Part shown: positions 35,457 to 44,067 of the stretch, in pieces
Layout: every line of letters starts with the position of its first letter
How positions within the stretch are numbered: the stretch's first letter is position 1
Assembly (NCBI GenBank): GCA_903858165.1
Contig: CAIOHZ010000300.1
Span: 1 to 62,420 of the forward strand
Source of the DNA: an uncultured Pseudomonadota bacterium
Lineage (GTDB): Bacteria; Pseudomonadota; Gammaproteobacteria; Steroidobacterales; Steroidobacteraceae
Direction of reading: 5' to 3'
Length of the DNA stretch: 62,420 bases
Position numbers and translations under genes: made by a program
The notes under the pieces: model-generated
Database searches by the model: none
The model's input: only the letters and a program-made list of their open reading frames with translations
Told to the model about the DNA's origin: nothing

Positions 35457-36039
35457 ATGCCGCCGCCGAATTCGGACCGATGCTGGCGGGAGTTGCAGTG
35501 CCTGCCGTCAGTTCGACGCCGGCAGCCAACAGCAAATGCAGCAGGGCAATGGCCGGCAGACCTGCCACCACCGGCTGGGTGGCTTGTACGACGCCGGTGG
35601 CAATGAGCAGCAATGTGCCGAGCGCGAAGGCTGGTTGACGGCGCTGCCAAGCCGCGGTGACGAGCAAGGACACAGCAAAGAGCAGGCACAGCAAGCTCCA
35701 TAGCTTGAAGCCGAGCAACCCCACGATGATGACGCCGCCTGCCCCGCCGAACAGCAAGGCCAGACAGGCAGCACGTGGCTGCTGCGACGGCAAGCTGCCG
35801 GGCCACCGCAGGCACCAGGCCAACAGCGGTATACCGGCATTGGTGGCGACCAGCACCATAAACTGATGAGGACCAACCGCCCACGGTGCGCCACCGAAAC
35901 GCGCTACTCCAAACAGGGCGGCGAGGCCAACGGCGGCCAAAGCCGCGGCTAGCCCCGGCGATTGCTTGGCCTTGCGCCAGATGAGCGCCGCACAGACGGC
36001 TGCCAGTACGAGGTCCGTCGCACCTTCTGGGGTCATCAT
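35455..36039 (-). CDS. Unknown polytopic membrane protein coupled to the sterol-desaturase-like gene
   Basis: I do not recognise this 194-residue protein. It has about six or seven hydrophobic segments, among them ATDLVLAAVCAALIW, VMVLVAT-like FMVLVATNAGIPLLAWCL, ACLALLFGGAGGVIIVGLLG and LWSLLCLLFAVSLLV, with short polar loops. Conserved-looking polar positions are HQF and NAG in the middle. Its ATG-ATG start overlaps the TGA of the desaturase-like gene, so the two proteins are made together and may act on the same membrane lipid. An upstream in-frame extension into the desaturase gene was rejected. Confidence 0.7.
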   Translation of the reverse strand: MMTPEGATDLVLAAVCAALIWRKAKQSPGLAAALAAVGLAALFGVARFGGAPWAVGPHQFMVLVATNAGIPLLAWCLRWPGSLPSQQPRAACLALLFGGAGGVIIVGLLGFKLWSLLCLLFAVSLLVTAAWQRRQPAFALGTLLLIATGVVQATQPVVAGLPAIALLHLLLAAGVELTAGTATPASIGPNSAAA

Positions 36040-37148
36040 GGTTTCTCTCCATTGGCGGTAGGGCTGGGCGTGCTCTTGGCAGGGGAGCCTGCCGCGGAGG
36101 GCCGCCAACGCCCTTCGAGTTGGGCGCCGATGGCGACACTGCCCAGCAGGATGAACCCGCCAGCGAGCAGTCGGCCAGTCCAGCTCAGACTTTCGGCCAT
36201 CAGAATGTAGTAGACGGTGGCGGCCATGAGTACCCCCGCCTGCAGCAAAATCATCGGCCGAACCCGGCGCGGTACTTCCGGCTGATAGCGTTGGAAGCCG
36301 GTGAAGTCCTCATGGGGAACGGGTTCGTTCCAGCCTTGCGGTGGGCCGAACCACACGGCCAGCGCCGCGCGCCAGCTCGGTGCAGCACGGCTGGCTTGGA
36401 ACAGTTCGCGGTATTGGATGAAGTTGCCCCACACCGGGTTCAGGCTGCGAAACCGCTTGCGGACGCCGTAGACCACGGGTTCCTCGGCGCGCTCTTCAGC
36501 GAAGGTGCCGAAGAGGCGGTCCCACACCACCAAGATGCCACCGTAGTTGCGGTCGATGCAGTAGTCGTTTTGGCCGTGATGTACGCGATGGTTCGAGGGG
36601 GTAACGAATACCCGGTCTAGCCAGCCGAGGCGGCCCACTTGCTCGGTATGAACCCACACTTGGTAGAGCAGATCGATGAGAGCCACGGTGGCAAATACCA
36701 TCGGGGGCACGCCGATCACCGCGAGACCGAGGTAGAACGGCCACTTCAACAGGGAGCCGGTCGCGGTCTGTCGCAGGGCGGTGGAAAGATTGAAGTATTC
36801 GGAGGAGTGATGCACTTGGTGCGAGGCCCACACGAGGTTCACCTGGTGGCCAAAGCGATGTACCCAGTAATAGCAGAAGTCGTAGGCCAGTAAGGCACCC
36901 ACCCATACCCGCCAGTCCGTCGCGGACAGTTCGAAGGCGTGGTAACGCTGGTAAACCGCCGCGTAGATGGCCGCGACCACCAGACGGGCCAGCGTACGCT
37001 CCACCTCACTGAGGTAACCGAAGTGGATACTCGTGAGTGCGTCGGGCAGCGCGTAGCTACGCGAGCCTCGCCAGTGCGCATAGAGCGCTTCTACGGCGAT
37101 GGCAAACAGAAACACCGGAAAGGCCAAGGCGATAGGGCTGACGTGCAT
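36036..37148 (-). CDS. Sterol desaturase / fatty acid hydroxylase family protein, AGMO-like
   Basis: This 370-residue membrane protein carries the three histidine clusters of the di-iron hydroxylase superfamily: HRFGH (97-101), HQVHH (110-114) and HRVHH (187-191). The later segment NYGGILVVWDRLFGTFAEE is typical of the branch containing alkylglycerol monooxygenase and related bacterial proteins. Such enzymes hydroxylate C-H bonds in lipids, ether lipids or sterols with O2. The C-terminal third has two more membrane segments and a basic tail. It is coupled to the unknown membrane protein downstream and divergent from the GH109-like gene. Confidence 0.87.
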   Translation of the reverse strand: MHVSPIALAFPVFLFAIAVEALYAHWRGSRSYALPDALTSIHFGYLSEVERTLARLVVAAIYAAVYQRYHAFELSATDWRVWVGALLAYDFCYYWVHRFGHQVNLVWASHQVHHSSEYFNLSTALRQTATGSLLKWPFYLGLAVIGVPPMVFATVALIDLLYQVWVHTEQVGRLGWLDRVFVTPSNHRVHHGQNDYCIDRNYGGILVVWDRLFGTFAEERAEEPVVYGVRKRFRSLNPVWGNFIQYRELFQASRAAPSWRAALAVWFGPPQGWNEPVPHEDFTGFQRYQPEVPRRVRPMILLQAGVLMAATVYYILMAESLSWTGRLLAGGFILLGSVAIGAQLEGRWRPSAAGSPAKSTPSPTANGEKP

Positions 37149-37274
37149 CCGGAATTTCCCCGAAAATGGTTGCTACGAAGTGTGCCTGTTAAACCGCGGG
37201 CTGGGAACCACCATCGGAGCCACTCGGCACGCCTGTGGCACGCCTTTGGCAAGCCACTGTGGGCCACCGATGCG

Positions 37275-37290
37275 GTATCGTGCTCGATAC
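37275..37290. promoter_or_regulatory. Dyad GTATCG-N4-CGATAC upstream of the GH109-like gene
   Basis: A perfect 6-bp inverted repeat with 4-bp spacer lies 46 bp before the GH109-like ATG, in the 188-bp divergent region with the desaturase-like gene. Its size suits a dimeric repressor, but the binding protein is unknown. Confidence 0.4.
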
Positions 37291-37336
37291 AAGTATTCGA
37301 CCGGTAGCCCGGCGTTGTCGGGGGGAGGGGGCGGGG

Positions 37337-38683
37337 ATGGGTATCGAGCGCAGGGACTTTCTCAAGGTGGCGGCTGCCGGCGCGGCTGCGGCAACTTTGC
37401 CGTGGACTGCGGCCGCCAGTGGGCGTGACCGCGTCCGGTTGGGTTTCATCGGCACGGGCTTGCGGGGGCAGGAGCACCTCGACCTGGCGCTACGCCGTGC
37501 GGATGTCGACGTGGTGGCGCTTTGCGACATTGATGCGGAGATGTTGGGCGCGGCACTGAAGCAGGTGGCGGACGCCGGGAAACCCGCTCCGCAGACGTAC
37601 ACGGGCGATGTTCACGCCTACCGGAAACTGCTGGAAGACCGCACGCTTGATGCCGTAATTATTGCTACCCCTTGGGAATGGCATGCGCCGATGGTGCTGG
37701 ACTCCTTGGCCGCTGGCATTCGCTATGTAGGTACTGAAGTGGTGCTGGGGCTCACGCTCGAAGACCATTGGAAGGTGGTGCGCGCCGTTGAACATCATGG
37801 TGCGCAAGTCATGATGCTGGAAAATGTTTGCTACCGCCGCGATGTGCTGGCGGTGCTGAACATGGTTCGGCAAGGCGTGTTCGGTGAACTCATGCACCTG
37901 CAGGGTGGCTACCAACACGACTTGCGTGGCGTGAAGTTCAACGACGGCAAGACGCCCTATGACAGTGGCGTTGAGTTTGGTGCGAAGGGCTATTCCGAGG
38001 CCCGTTGGCGGACACAGCATTCCGTGAACCGCAATGGCGACCTCTACCCGACGCATGGGGTGGGTCCTCTGGCGATGATGGTGGATATCAATCGGGGAAA
38101 CCGCTTCACCAAACTGTCGAGTTTTGCGAGTAAGGCTCGCGGCTTGCACGATTATGTCGTGGCCAAAGGTGGCGCAGATCACCCAAATGCGCAGGTGCGC
38201 TTTGCGTTAGGCGATGTGGTGACGACTCAGATCGCTTGTGCCAATGGCGAAACAGTACTGCTGCAACACGACACCTCGCTGCCGCGGCCGTATTCCTTGG
38301 GTTTTCGCGTGCAAGGGACGAAGGGCCTGTGGATGGACGTGAATCATTCCATCCACATTGAAGGTTCCAGCGAGCACCATCAGTGGGAGGCGGCTCAAGC
38401 GTGGCTGGATAAATACGACCATCCGCTATGGAGGCGCTATGGCGGCGACGCGCAAGGTGCGGGGCATGGCGGTATGGACTTCTTCGTGTTGCATGCTTTT
38501 GTGGAAAGTGTGAAGCGGCAGTTGCCTACACCGCAGGATGTCTACGATGCTGCGACTTGGAGTGCCATCACGCCGCTCAGTGAGGCTTCCGTGCGGCAGG
38601 AGCGCGTCGTGGAGTTCCCGGATTTCACGGGTGGGCGTTGGAAGTCGCGCCGGAACGAGTTCGCCTTGGGAGATGACTACTGA
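37337..38683 (+). CDS. Tat-exported Gfo/Idh/MocA oxidoreductase of the GH109 type
   Basis: The 448-residue precursor opens with a clean Tat signal (MGIERRDFLKVAAAG, twin Arg at 5-6). The NAD-binding motif LGFIGTGLRGQEH follows, then a Gfo/Idh/MocA fold. Several segments are those of glycoside hydrolase family 109 (NAD-dependent alpha-N-acetylgalactosaminidase): MMLENVCYRRDVL, MVRQGVFGELMHLQGGYQHDLRGVKF, RNGDLYPTHGVGPLA, LLQHDTSLPRPYSLGFRVQGTKG and QDVYDAATWSAITPLSE. The enzyme would act in the periplasm with a tightly bound NAD. It is coupled by TGATG to a quinone oxidoreductase, so a role in redox conversion of another glycoside or cyclitol is possible. Confidence 0.88.
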   Translation: MGIERRDFLKVAAAGAAAATLPWTAAASGRDRVRLGFIGTGLRGQEHLDLALRRADVDVVALCDIDAEMLGAALKQVADAGKPAPQTYTGDVHAYRKLLEDRTLDAVIIATPWEWHAPMVLDSLAAGIRYVGTEVVLGLTLEDHWKVVRAVEHHGAQVMMLENVCYRRDVLAVLNMVRQGVFGELMHLQGGYQHDLRGVKFNDGKTPYDSGVEFGAKGYSEARWRTQHSVNRNGDLYPTHGVGPLAMMVDINRGNRFTKLSSFASKARGLHDYVVAKGGADHPNAQVRFALGDVVTTQIACANGETVLLQHDTSLPRPYSLGFRVQGTKGLWMDVNHSIHIEGSSEHHQWEAAQAWLDKYDHPLWRRYGGDAQGAGHGGMDFFVLHAFVESVKRQLPTPQDVYDAATWSAITPLSEASVRQERVVEFPDFTGGRWKSRRNEFALGDDY

Positions 38684-39702
38684 TGAGCGGTTTACCTGCA
38701 TCGATGCGGTATGTAGCAGCACGGGGTGCTGGTGGTCCTGAAGTGCTGGAGCTCGACACCATGGCGCTGCCTGTGCCACGCGCAGACGAGGTGCTTGTTC
38801 AGGTACAGGCTGCCGGGGTGAACCGCCCTGACGTGGCGCAGCGGCAGGGGAAGTACCCGCCGCCGCCAGGAGCAAGCCCGGTCATTGGCTTGGAAGTGGC
38901 GGGCGTGGTGGTGGCTGTGGGCAGTGCTGTGCAGCGCTGGCGCTGCGGCGACAGCGTGACCGCGCTGACCAATGGCGGCGGCTATGCGGAATACTGTGCT
39001 GCGCCAGAAACCCAATGCCTGCCATGGCCTACGGGTTTCACCGCGGTGCAGGCCGCCTCGCTTCCCGAGACCTATTTCACCGTGTGGGCCAACCTCATGT
39101 TTCACGGGCGTTTCCAGCCCGGCGATAGCGTGTTGATCCATGGCGGCACCAGCGGTATCGGTGTTACCGCTATCCAGTTAGTGACGGCGCTCGGTGGCAA
39201 GGCTTACGCCACTGCCGGCTCCGCCGAGAAATGCGCTGCCTGCGTTTCGCTGGGTGCAGCGGCTGCTATTGATTATCGACAAGAGGATTTCGCGAAGCGA
39301 TTGGCGGAATTGACCGATGGATGCGGCGTGGACATCGTCCTCGACATCGTCGGCGCACCGTATTTCGAGCAAAACTTGGCGAGCCTTGCCATGGATGGCC
39401 GCTTGGTGCAGGTGTCTACCATGCAGGGGGCCGTGGCCACCAAGCTAGACTTGTTTCAAGTGATGCGGCGTCGGTTGGTCATTACCGGCTCGACCATGCG
39501 TCCGCGCACGACGGCAGAGAAAGGGGCAATAGCTGCGGCGCTGGAGGCCAAGGCTTGGCCTTTGCTCTCCTCCGGTATCATCCGGCCGGTCATTCATTCG
39601 GTCTTTCCGTTGGCTTCTGCCAGCGAGGCGCATCGCTTGATGGAAGCCAGTACGCACATCGGCAAAATTGTGCTCGATGGTATCTCTGAGGAAATACGCT
39701 GA
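38683..39702 (+). CDS. NAD(P)H:quinone oxidoreductase, PIG3-type zinc-independent MDR
   Basis: This 339-residue medium-chain dehydrogenase/reductase lacks the structural zinc cysteines. It shows AAGVNRPDVAQRQGKYPPPPGASPVIGLEVAG in the catalytic domain and VLIHGGTSGIGVTAIQL for NADPH binding, both typical of the PIG3/quinone oxidoreductase branch. The C-terminus with TGSTMRPRTTAEKGAIA and HSVFPLASASEAHRLMEAS also fits. Its ATG overlaps the GH109-like stop (TGATG), and its own stop overlaps the next gene in the same way, so three genes form one coupled operon. Confidence 0.9.
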   Translation: MSGLPASMRYVAARGAGGPEVLELDTMALPVPRADEVLVQVQAAGVNRPDVAQRQGKYPPPPGASPVIGLEVAGVVVAVGSAVQRWRCGDSVTALTNGGGYAEYCAAPETQCLPWPTGFTAVQAASLPETYFTVWANLMFHGRFQPGDSVLIHGGTSGIGVTAIQLVTALGGKAYATAGSAEKCAACVSLGAAAAIDYRQEDFAKRLAELTDGCGVDIVLDIVGAPYFEQNLASLAMDGRLVQVSTMQGAVATKLDLFQVMRRRLVITGSTMRPRTTAEKGAIAAALEAKAWPLLSSGIIRPVIHSVFPLASASEAHRLMEASTHIGKIVLDGISEEIR

Positions 39703-40952
39703 TGCTCGCCGAAAAGAAACTGACGGCGCCTGCCGTGTCCCCGCGCTATCTCGTGTTCCTGCTGGCGCTCGCTTTGCTCATCAGTTACGTGGACCGCGGC
39801 AATCTGGCCACGGCGGCGCCGCTCATCAAAAGCGAACTCGGCTTGGATGAAGCGCAATACGGCCTACTGGCTTCGGCTTTTTACTGGACCTATGTCGCGT
39901 TTATGGTGCCGGTGGGTTGGGCCACCGAACGCTTCGGGGCGCACCGAGTGCTCGCCATCGGTGTGTTCCTTTGGTCGGTCGCTACTTTGCTGACGGGCTT
40001 TGCCGGCAGCATCTTGGCCTTGTTGTTACTGCGCTTGCTCTTGGGTGCGGGCGAAAGCGCCGTCTTTCCGACCAGCTCCAGCCTCATTTCCACGTATGTC
40101 CCAGAACAGCAGCGCGGTACAGCCAATGGCGCCATCAGTTTTGGCTACCTCGTGGGCCCGGCCATCGGCACGTTTATCGGGGGCTTGCTCATGGCGCAAT
40201 GGGGATGGCGGCCGGTCTTCATCCTCTTCGGCGCGTTATCGCTGGTGTGGTTGTTGCCATGGTTCCGTTTCTCGCGGCAACTGAAGGTCGCGGCGGTAAC
40301 CAAGCTAGCCAGTGCCGCACCGGGTTTCCGTGAACTGCTGGCGCAACGTGGTTTGTGGGGTACCTCGCTCGGTCACTTTGCCGGCAACTACAACTGGTAC
40401 TTCATCCTCTCGTTCATGCCGCTGTACCTCGTGGATGTGCGCGAGTTTTCCATGGAGGGCATGGCTTGGGTGCTCAGTAGCGCCTACGTGGTGAATGCGG
40501 TCTGCGCCATGGCTTCGGGCTGGTTCACGGACCGTTGGGTTCGCAGTGGGCGTTCTGCCTCCACCATCTACAAAGGCTCCATGGTGCTGAGCCATGCCGT
40601 ATCCATTGGCGCCATGGCGGGCATGATGGTATTGCCGGTCAAGGGGGCCATTGCCTGTCTGTTTCTCTACGAAATCTTCCTTGGTTTTTGCTCGCCCGCC
40701 ACGTTTGCCATTGGTCAGACCATGGCGGGCCCCCACGCCACGGGCCGGTGGATTGGCGTGCAGAACTTCTGCGGCAACGTTGCGGGCATTCTGGCCCCAG
40801 CCATCACCGGACTGCTGGTCGCGGCCACCGGTAACTACACGCTGGCTTTTTTGTTGGCCTGTGCTGTCAACGTGTTGGGTATTCTGGGTTGGGGAATCAT
40901 CCTACCGAAGGTCCAGTTGGTGCAGTGGGGAGAACCTTCCCGGGGTTCATGA
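39702..40952 (+). CDS. MFS transporter, anion:cation symporter (ACS) type
   Basis: This 416-residue inner-membrane protein has 12 predicted helices. RYLVFLLALALLISYVDRGNLATAAPLIKSELGLDEAQYGLL at the N-terminus and GWATERFGAHRVLAIGVFLWSVATLLTGF after helix 2 are characteristic of ACS-family carriers of organic anions such as hexuronates, tartrate or phthalate. LGAGESAVFPTSSSLISTY in helix 4 and WGWRPVFILFG agree. Coupling to the quinone oxidoreductase and GH109-like genes suggests import of an acidic product. Its last 56 bp overlap the convergent FAD-linked oxidase gene. Confidence 0.88.
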   Translation: MLAEKKLTAPAVSPRYLVFLLALALLISYVDRGNLATAAPLIKSELGLDEAQYGLLASAFYWTYVAFMVPVGWATERFGAHRVLAIGVFLWSVATLLTGFAGSILALLLLRLLLGAGESAVFPTSSSLISTYVPEQQRGTANGAISFGYLVGPAIGTFIGGLLMAQWGWRPVFILFGALSLVWLLPWFRFSRQLKVAAVTKLASAAPGFRELLAQRGLWGTSLGHFAGNYNWYFILSFMPLYLVDVREFSMEGMAWVLSSAYVVNAVCAMASGWFTDRWVRSGRSASTIYKGSMVLSHAVSIGAMAGMMVLPVKGAIACLFLYEIFLGFCSPATFAIGQTMAGPHATGRWIGVQNFCGNVAGILAPAITGLLVAATGNYTLAFLLACAVNVLGILGWGIILPKVQLVQWGEPSRGS

Positions 40953-42327
40953 TGCCGTGCGGGTCGTAGGCCCGTTTGACGGCCTGCATCAACGCCAATT
41001 TGGCTGGTGACACGAGGCGGAGCAGGGTGGCCTGCTTCTCCACGCCGATACCATGTTCAGCGGAAAACGAACCGCCAAGGGCGGTCAGTTCATCAGTTAC
41101 CAAGGGCGCAATAGCTTCGTAGCGTTCAGTCACCGGGTAAGGGGCGTTCACCGTAACGTGCAAATTGCCATCGGCCAGATGCCCGATAATGAAGACCTCG
41201 AGACCCGAGTCCAAGGCCGCAACGCGAGCAGTCACGCGGGCCACGTAACCTGCCATGGCGGACAACGGCACGGAGATGTCGTACCAGAGGCCCCCCGGAC
41301 GTTCGCGGTCGACTGCCCAGTCCTCGCGTAAACGCCACATGGCATGGCGCTGGGCCGCGTTCTGCGCCAGCACGGCGTCGACTAGCAGTTGCTGTTCGCT
41401 GGCGGTTCCCAAGAGTTCGATGAGCATGCTTTCGGCTTGTTCGCTGCTGTTGGCTTCCACTTCCACCAATGCCAGCCAAGGGTGCGCGGCGAGGGAAGCA
41501 AGTTCCGTCATGCCAAGTGAACGCACTACCGCCACGGCATGGTTGCCGGACATCACCTCGAGAGCCACCAGGGCCGGCGCGCGCAGGTGACGTGCCAAGA
41601 CCACGGCTTGCGTCAGCGATTCCAGTGCCACGATGGCAGTGGCTACAGAGCGACGTGCCGGCACCAGTTCCAGCGCCACGCGCGTGACCACGCCTAGGGT
41701 GCCTTCGGCTCCAATCAGCAAGCGCTCCACGGCGAGCCCCTCGTTGCGCTTACGAACTTGCCCGAGTTCCGTGATGACGGTGCCGTCCGCGAGTACGCAT
41801 TCCAATCCCAGCACGCGTTCCCGCATGGTGCCGTAGCGAAAGGCTTCGTTGCCACCGGCATTCGTCGATACCAAGCCCCCTAGAGTGGCCGAGTCGCGTG
41901 CTCCGAGGTCTATGCCGGGCGAGAGGCCAACGGCCGCCGTCTGTACCGCAAGGACGCCGAGTTTCACACCAGCACCCACTATCGCGCTACGTTGGTCGGC
42001 ATCTAGCACCTCGACGGCGTCAAGGCGCTCAAGGGATAGGGCGACCTGTCCGGGTTGCGTGATGGCGCCACCTGAGAGCCCGGTACGACCACCTTGCGGT
42101 ACCACGGGAATGCGTTCGGCATGGCAGTAGGCCAACACCGCCGCTACTTCTGCTGTGGAACCCGGACGGAGCAGCAGACAGGCACCAAAGTTGTGTGGGT
42201 CTATGCCCGGGTCCAGCGCTGCCAAGTCTTGTGGGGTGCGGATCTGGGCGCTGCCCAAAAGGCCAGTGATGGCGGCGATTTGAGTGGCATTGAGCGGAGT
42301 TGTGGTAGGGGGCGTCATGCATGGCAT
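40897..42327 (-). CDS. FAD-linked oxidase / D-2-hydroxyacid dehydrogenase, GlcD type
   Basis: This 476-residue flavoprotein belongs to the vanillyl-alcohol-oxidase fold family that includes GlcD and D-lactate/D-2-hydroxyglutarate dehydrogenases. The FAD domain has PVVPQGGRTGLSGGAI and GIDLGARDSATLGGLVSTNAGG (about 125-150). The C-terminal domain has the metal/substrate motif IGHLADGNLHV and GGSFSAEHGIGVEKQ. No Fe-S cysteines are present. The start could be ATG 42327 or 42318. It is divergent from the ThDP enzyme with only 29 bp between the starts, so the two are probably functionally linked. Confidence 0.9.
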   Translation of the reverse strand: MPCMTPPTTTPLNATQIAAITGLLGSAQIRTPQDLAALDPGIDPHNFGACLLLRPGSTAEVAAVLAYCHAERIPVVPQGGRTGLSGGAITQPGQVALSLERLDAVEVLDADQRSAIVGAGVKLGVLAVQTAAVGLSPGIDLGARDSATLGGLVSTNAGGNEAFRYGTMRERVLGLECVLADGTVITELGQVRKRNEGLAVERLLIGAEGTLGVVTRVALELVPARRSVATAIVALESLTQAVVLARHLRAPALVALEVMSGNHAVAVVRSLGMTELASLAAHPWLALVEVEANSSEQAESMLIELLGTASEQQLLVDAVLAQNAAQRHAMWRLREDWAVDRERPGGLWYDISVPLSAMAGYVARVTARVAALDSGLEVFIIGHLADGNLHVTVNAPYPVTERYEAIAPLVTDELTALGGSFSAEHGIGVEKQATLLRLVSPAKLALMQAVKRAYDPHGIMNPGKVLPTAPTGPSVG

Positions 42328-42356
42328 TGTGGGATACTTCGCGTAAGGAGTGAAGC

Positions 42357-43988
42357 ATGCACAAGACCTTGGGTACCTATCTCATCGACGCTCTGGAAGC
42401 GCTAGGTGTTCGCCACGTATTCGGCATTCCTGGCGTGCATAACCTCGAGCTTTATCGAGGGCTTGCCGCGTCCAGCATTCGGCATGTGGCAGGCCGCCAC
42501 GAGCAAGGGCTCGGCTTCATGGCGGATGGCTACGCGCGCGTTTCTGGCAACGTCGGTGTGTGTTTCACCATTACCGGGCCGGGCCTTACCAATATCCTTA
42601 CCGCCATGGGCCAAGCCTATGCGGATTCAATTCCTTTGCTGGTCATTTCCAGCGAGAACCGTCGTGGGGAGATAGGCACAGGACGCGGCTTCCTGCACGA
42701 GATGACGGACCAGTTCGGTGTCGCCGCGCGGGTGGCAGGGTTCAGTCAGCGCATTACGCAGCCGCAGGACTTGCCCGCTGCGTTGGCGCACGTGTTTCGT
42801 GCGCTGAGCTCGGCGCGTCCCTTGCCGGCCTATCTCGAAATTCCCCGCGATGTATTGAAGGAAAGCGCAGCGAGCCTACCGCCGATAGCCGAGTGGACTG
42901 AAGAAGTGCTGCGCGCAGTAGTAGCGCCTGTGCCGGCCGCAACGGCCATCGACGCTGCTGCAGCGCGCTTGCTGGCTGCTGCCAACCCTTTGCTGCTGGT
43001 GGGCGGTGGTGCGCAGCGTGCGGCCAACGAGGTGCGAGCGCTGGCCGAACGGCTTGGTGCTCCAGTCGTCATGACCACCAATGCGCGTGGCATTTTGCCG
43101 CCGGGTCATCCGCTGGCCGTGCCTTTCAGTCCTTCACTGGAGCCGGTGCGGCGCTTGGTGCTCGCGGCGGATGTGGTGTTGGCCGTGGGTACGGAATGCG
43201 GGCAGACGGACTACGACATGTACGACGTCAGTCCGTTTCCTCAACCGCGGGGCCTCATTCGCATCGACATCGATCGCGATCAGTTGCAACGCACGCTGCG
43301 CCCGGAAATCCCCTTGCTCGGCGATTCGGCAGCCACCATGAAGGCTTTGCTGGCTGCCATCGGCGATAGCGGCACACCGGACGCCGAAGTCATGGCGCGT
43401 GGCGCCGCAGCGACTGAGGCGGCTTGCGATGTCACCTATGCGGCCTTAACGCCTGCCATGCAGCGACAGGTAGGGTTTCTGGAAGTCATTCGCGAAACAC
43501 TGCCTGAAGCCATTGTGGTTGGCGACTCCACGCAGGCGGTTTACGCCGGCAACCTCGGGTTCAATGCGCTACGGCCCGGTGCTTGGTTCAACAGTTCCAC
43601 TGGCTATGGCGCGCTGGGCTATGCCTTGCCGGCTTCTACGGGTGCGAGTTTGGCGGCGCCGGACAGGCCCGTGGTTTGTTTGGTGGGCGATGGTGGCCTG
43701 CAGTTCTCGTTAGGCGAGATGGCGGGCCCGCGTGAGAATAACTGTTGGACGGCCATCGTCATCTGGAACAACTACGGCTATGGCGAAATCAAGACCAGCA
43801 TGATTGCGGTCGACATCGAGCCTGAAGGCGTGGATATTCGCCCTCCCGATTTCGAGCAATTGGCAGCGGCCTACGGGTATGAGCATTGCGTGGTGGAAGA
43901 CCTTGCCGGGCTCACTGCTGCCATGCAGGCCTTTGGCGAGGAGCGCCAAGTGCTGGTGGTCGAGGTGCGTGCTGCTGTCTTCGAGTAA
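42357..43988 (+). CDS. Thiamine-diphosphate enzyme, AruI/acetolactate synthase-like
   Basis: This 543-residue ThDP enzyme would decarboxylate a 2-oxo acid. The N-terminal domain has FGIPGVHNLELYRGL and the catalytic Glu in GRHEQGLGFMADGYAR. The central domain includes LLLVGGGAQRAANEV. The C-terminal domain has the cofactor motif GDGGLQFSLGEMAG...WNNYGYGEIK. The sequence resembles AruI, the 5-guanidino-2-oxopentanoate decarboxylase of arginine transaminase catabolism, more than biosynthetic IlvB, and no small subunit is nearby. AAGGAG (42345-42350) precedes the ATG. Its promoter must lie inside the divergent oxidase gene. Confidence 0.82.
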   Translation: MHKTLGTYLIDALEALGVRHVFGIPGVHNLELYRGLAASSIRHVAGRHEQGLGFMADGYARVSGNVGVCFTITGPGLTNILTAMGQAYADSIPLLVISSENRRGEIGTGRGFLHEMTDQFGVAARVAGFSQRITQPQDLPAALAHVFRALSSARPLPAYLEIPRDVLKESAASLPPIAEWTEEVLRAVVAPVPAATAIDAAAARLLAAANPLLLVGGGAQRAANEVRALAERLGAPVVMTTNARGILPPGHPLAVPFSPSLEPVRRLVLAADVVLAVGTECGQTDYDMYDVSPFPQPRGLIRIDIDRDQLQRTLRPEIPLLGDSAATMKALLAAIGDSGTPDAEVMARGAAATEAACDVTYAALTPAMQRQVGFLEVIRETLPEAIVVGDSTQAVYAGNLGFNALRPGAWFNSSTGYGALGYALPASTGASLAAPDRPVVCLVGDGGLQFSLGEMAGPRENNCWTAIVIWNNYGYGEIKTSMIAVDIEPEGVDIRPPDFEQLAAAYGYEHCVVEDLAGLTAAMQAFGEERQVLVVEVRAAVFE

Positions 43989-44067
43989 AGCGGCGCTGGG
44001 GCTGGCCTAGTTGAACCCAACTTGGGCCCTGCCTGGTCCCTGCTTGGACGAGTAACGCCAGCGAAGA

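Noticed and set aside
35438-36139. 233-residue frame overlapping the unknown membrane protein
   Set aside because: The neighbouring frame gives a coherent multi-helix protein with an overlapping stop/start with the desaturase gene, whereas this one gives an Arg/His-rich, non-hydrophobic product.
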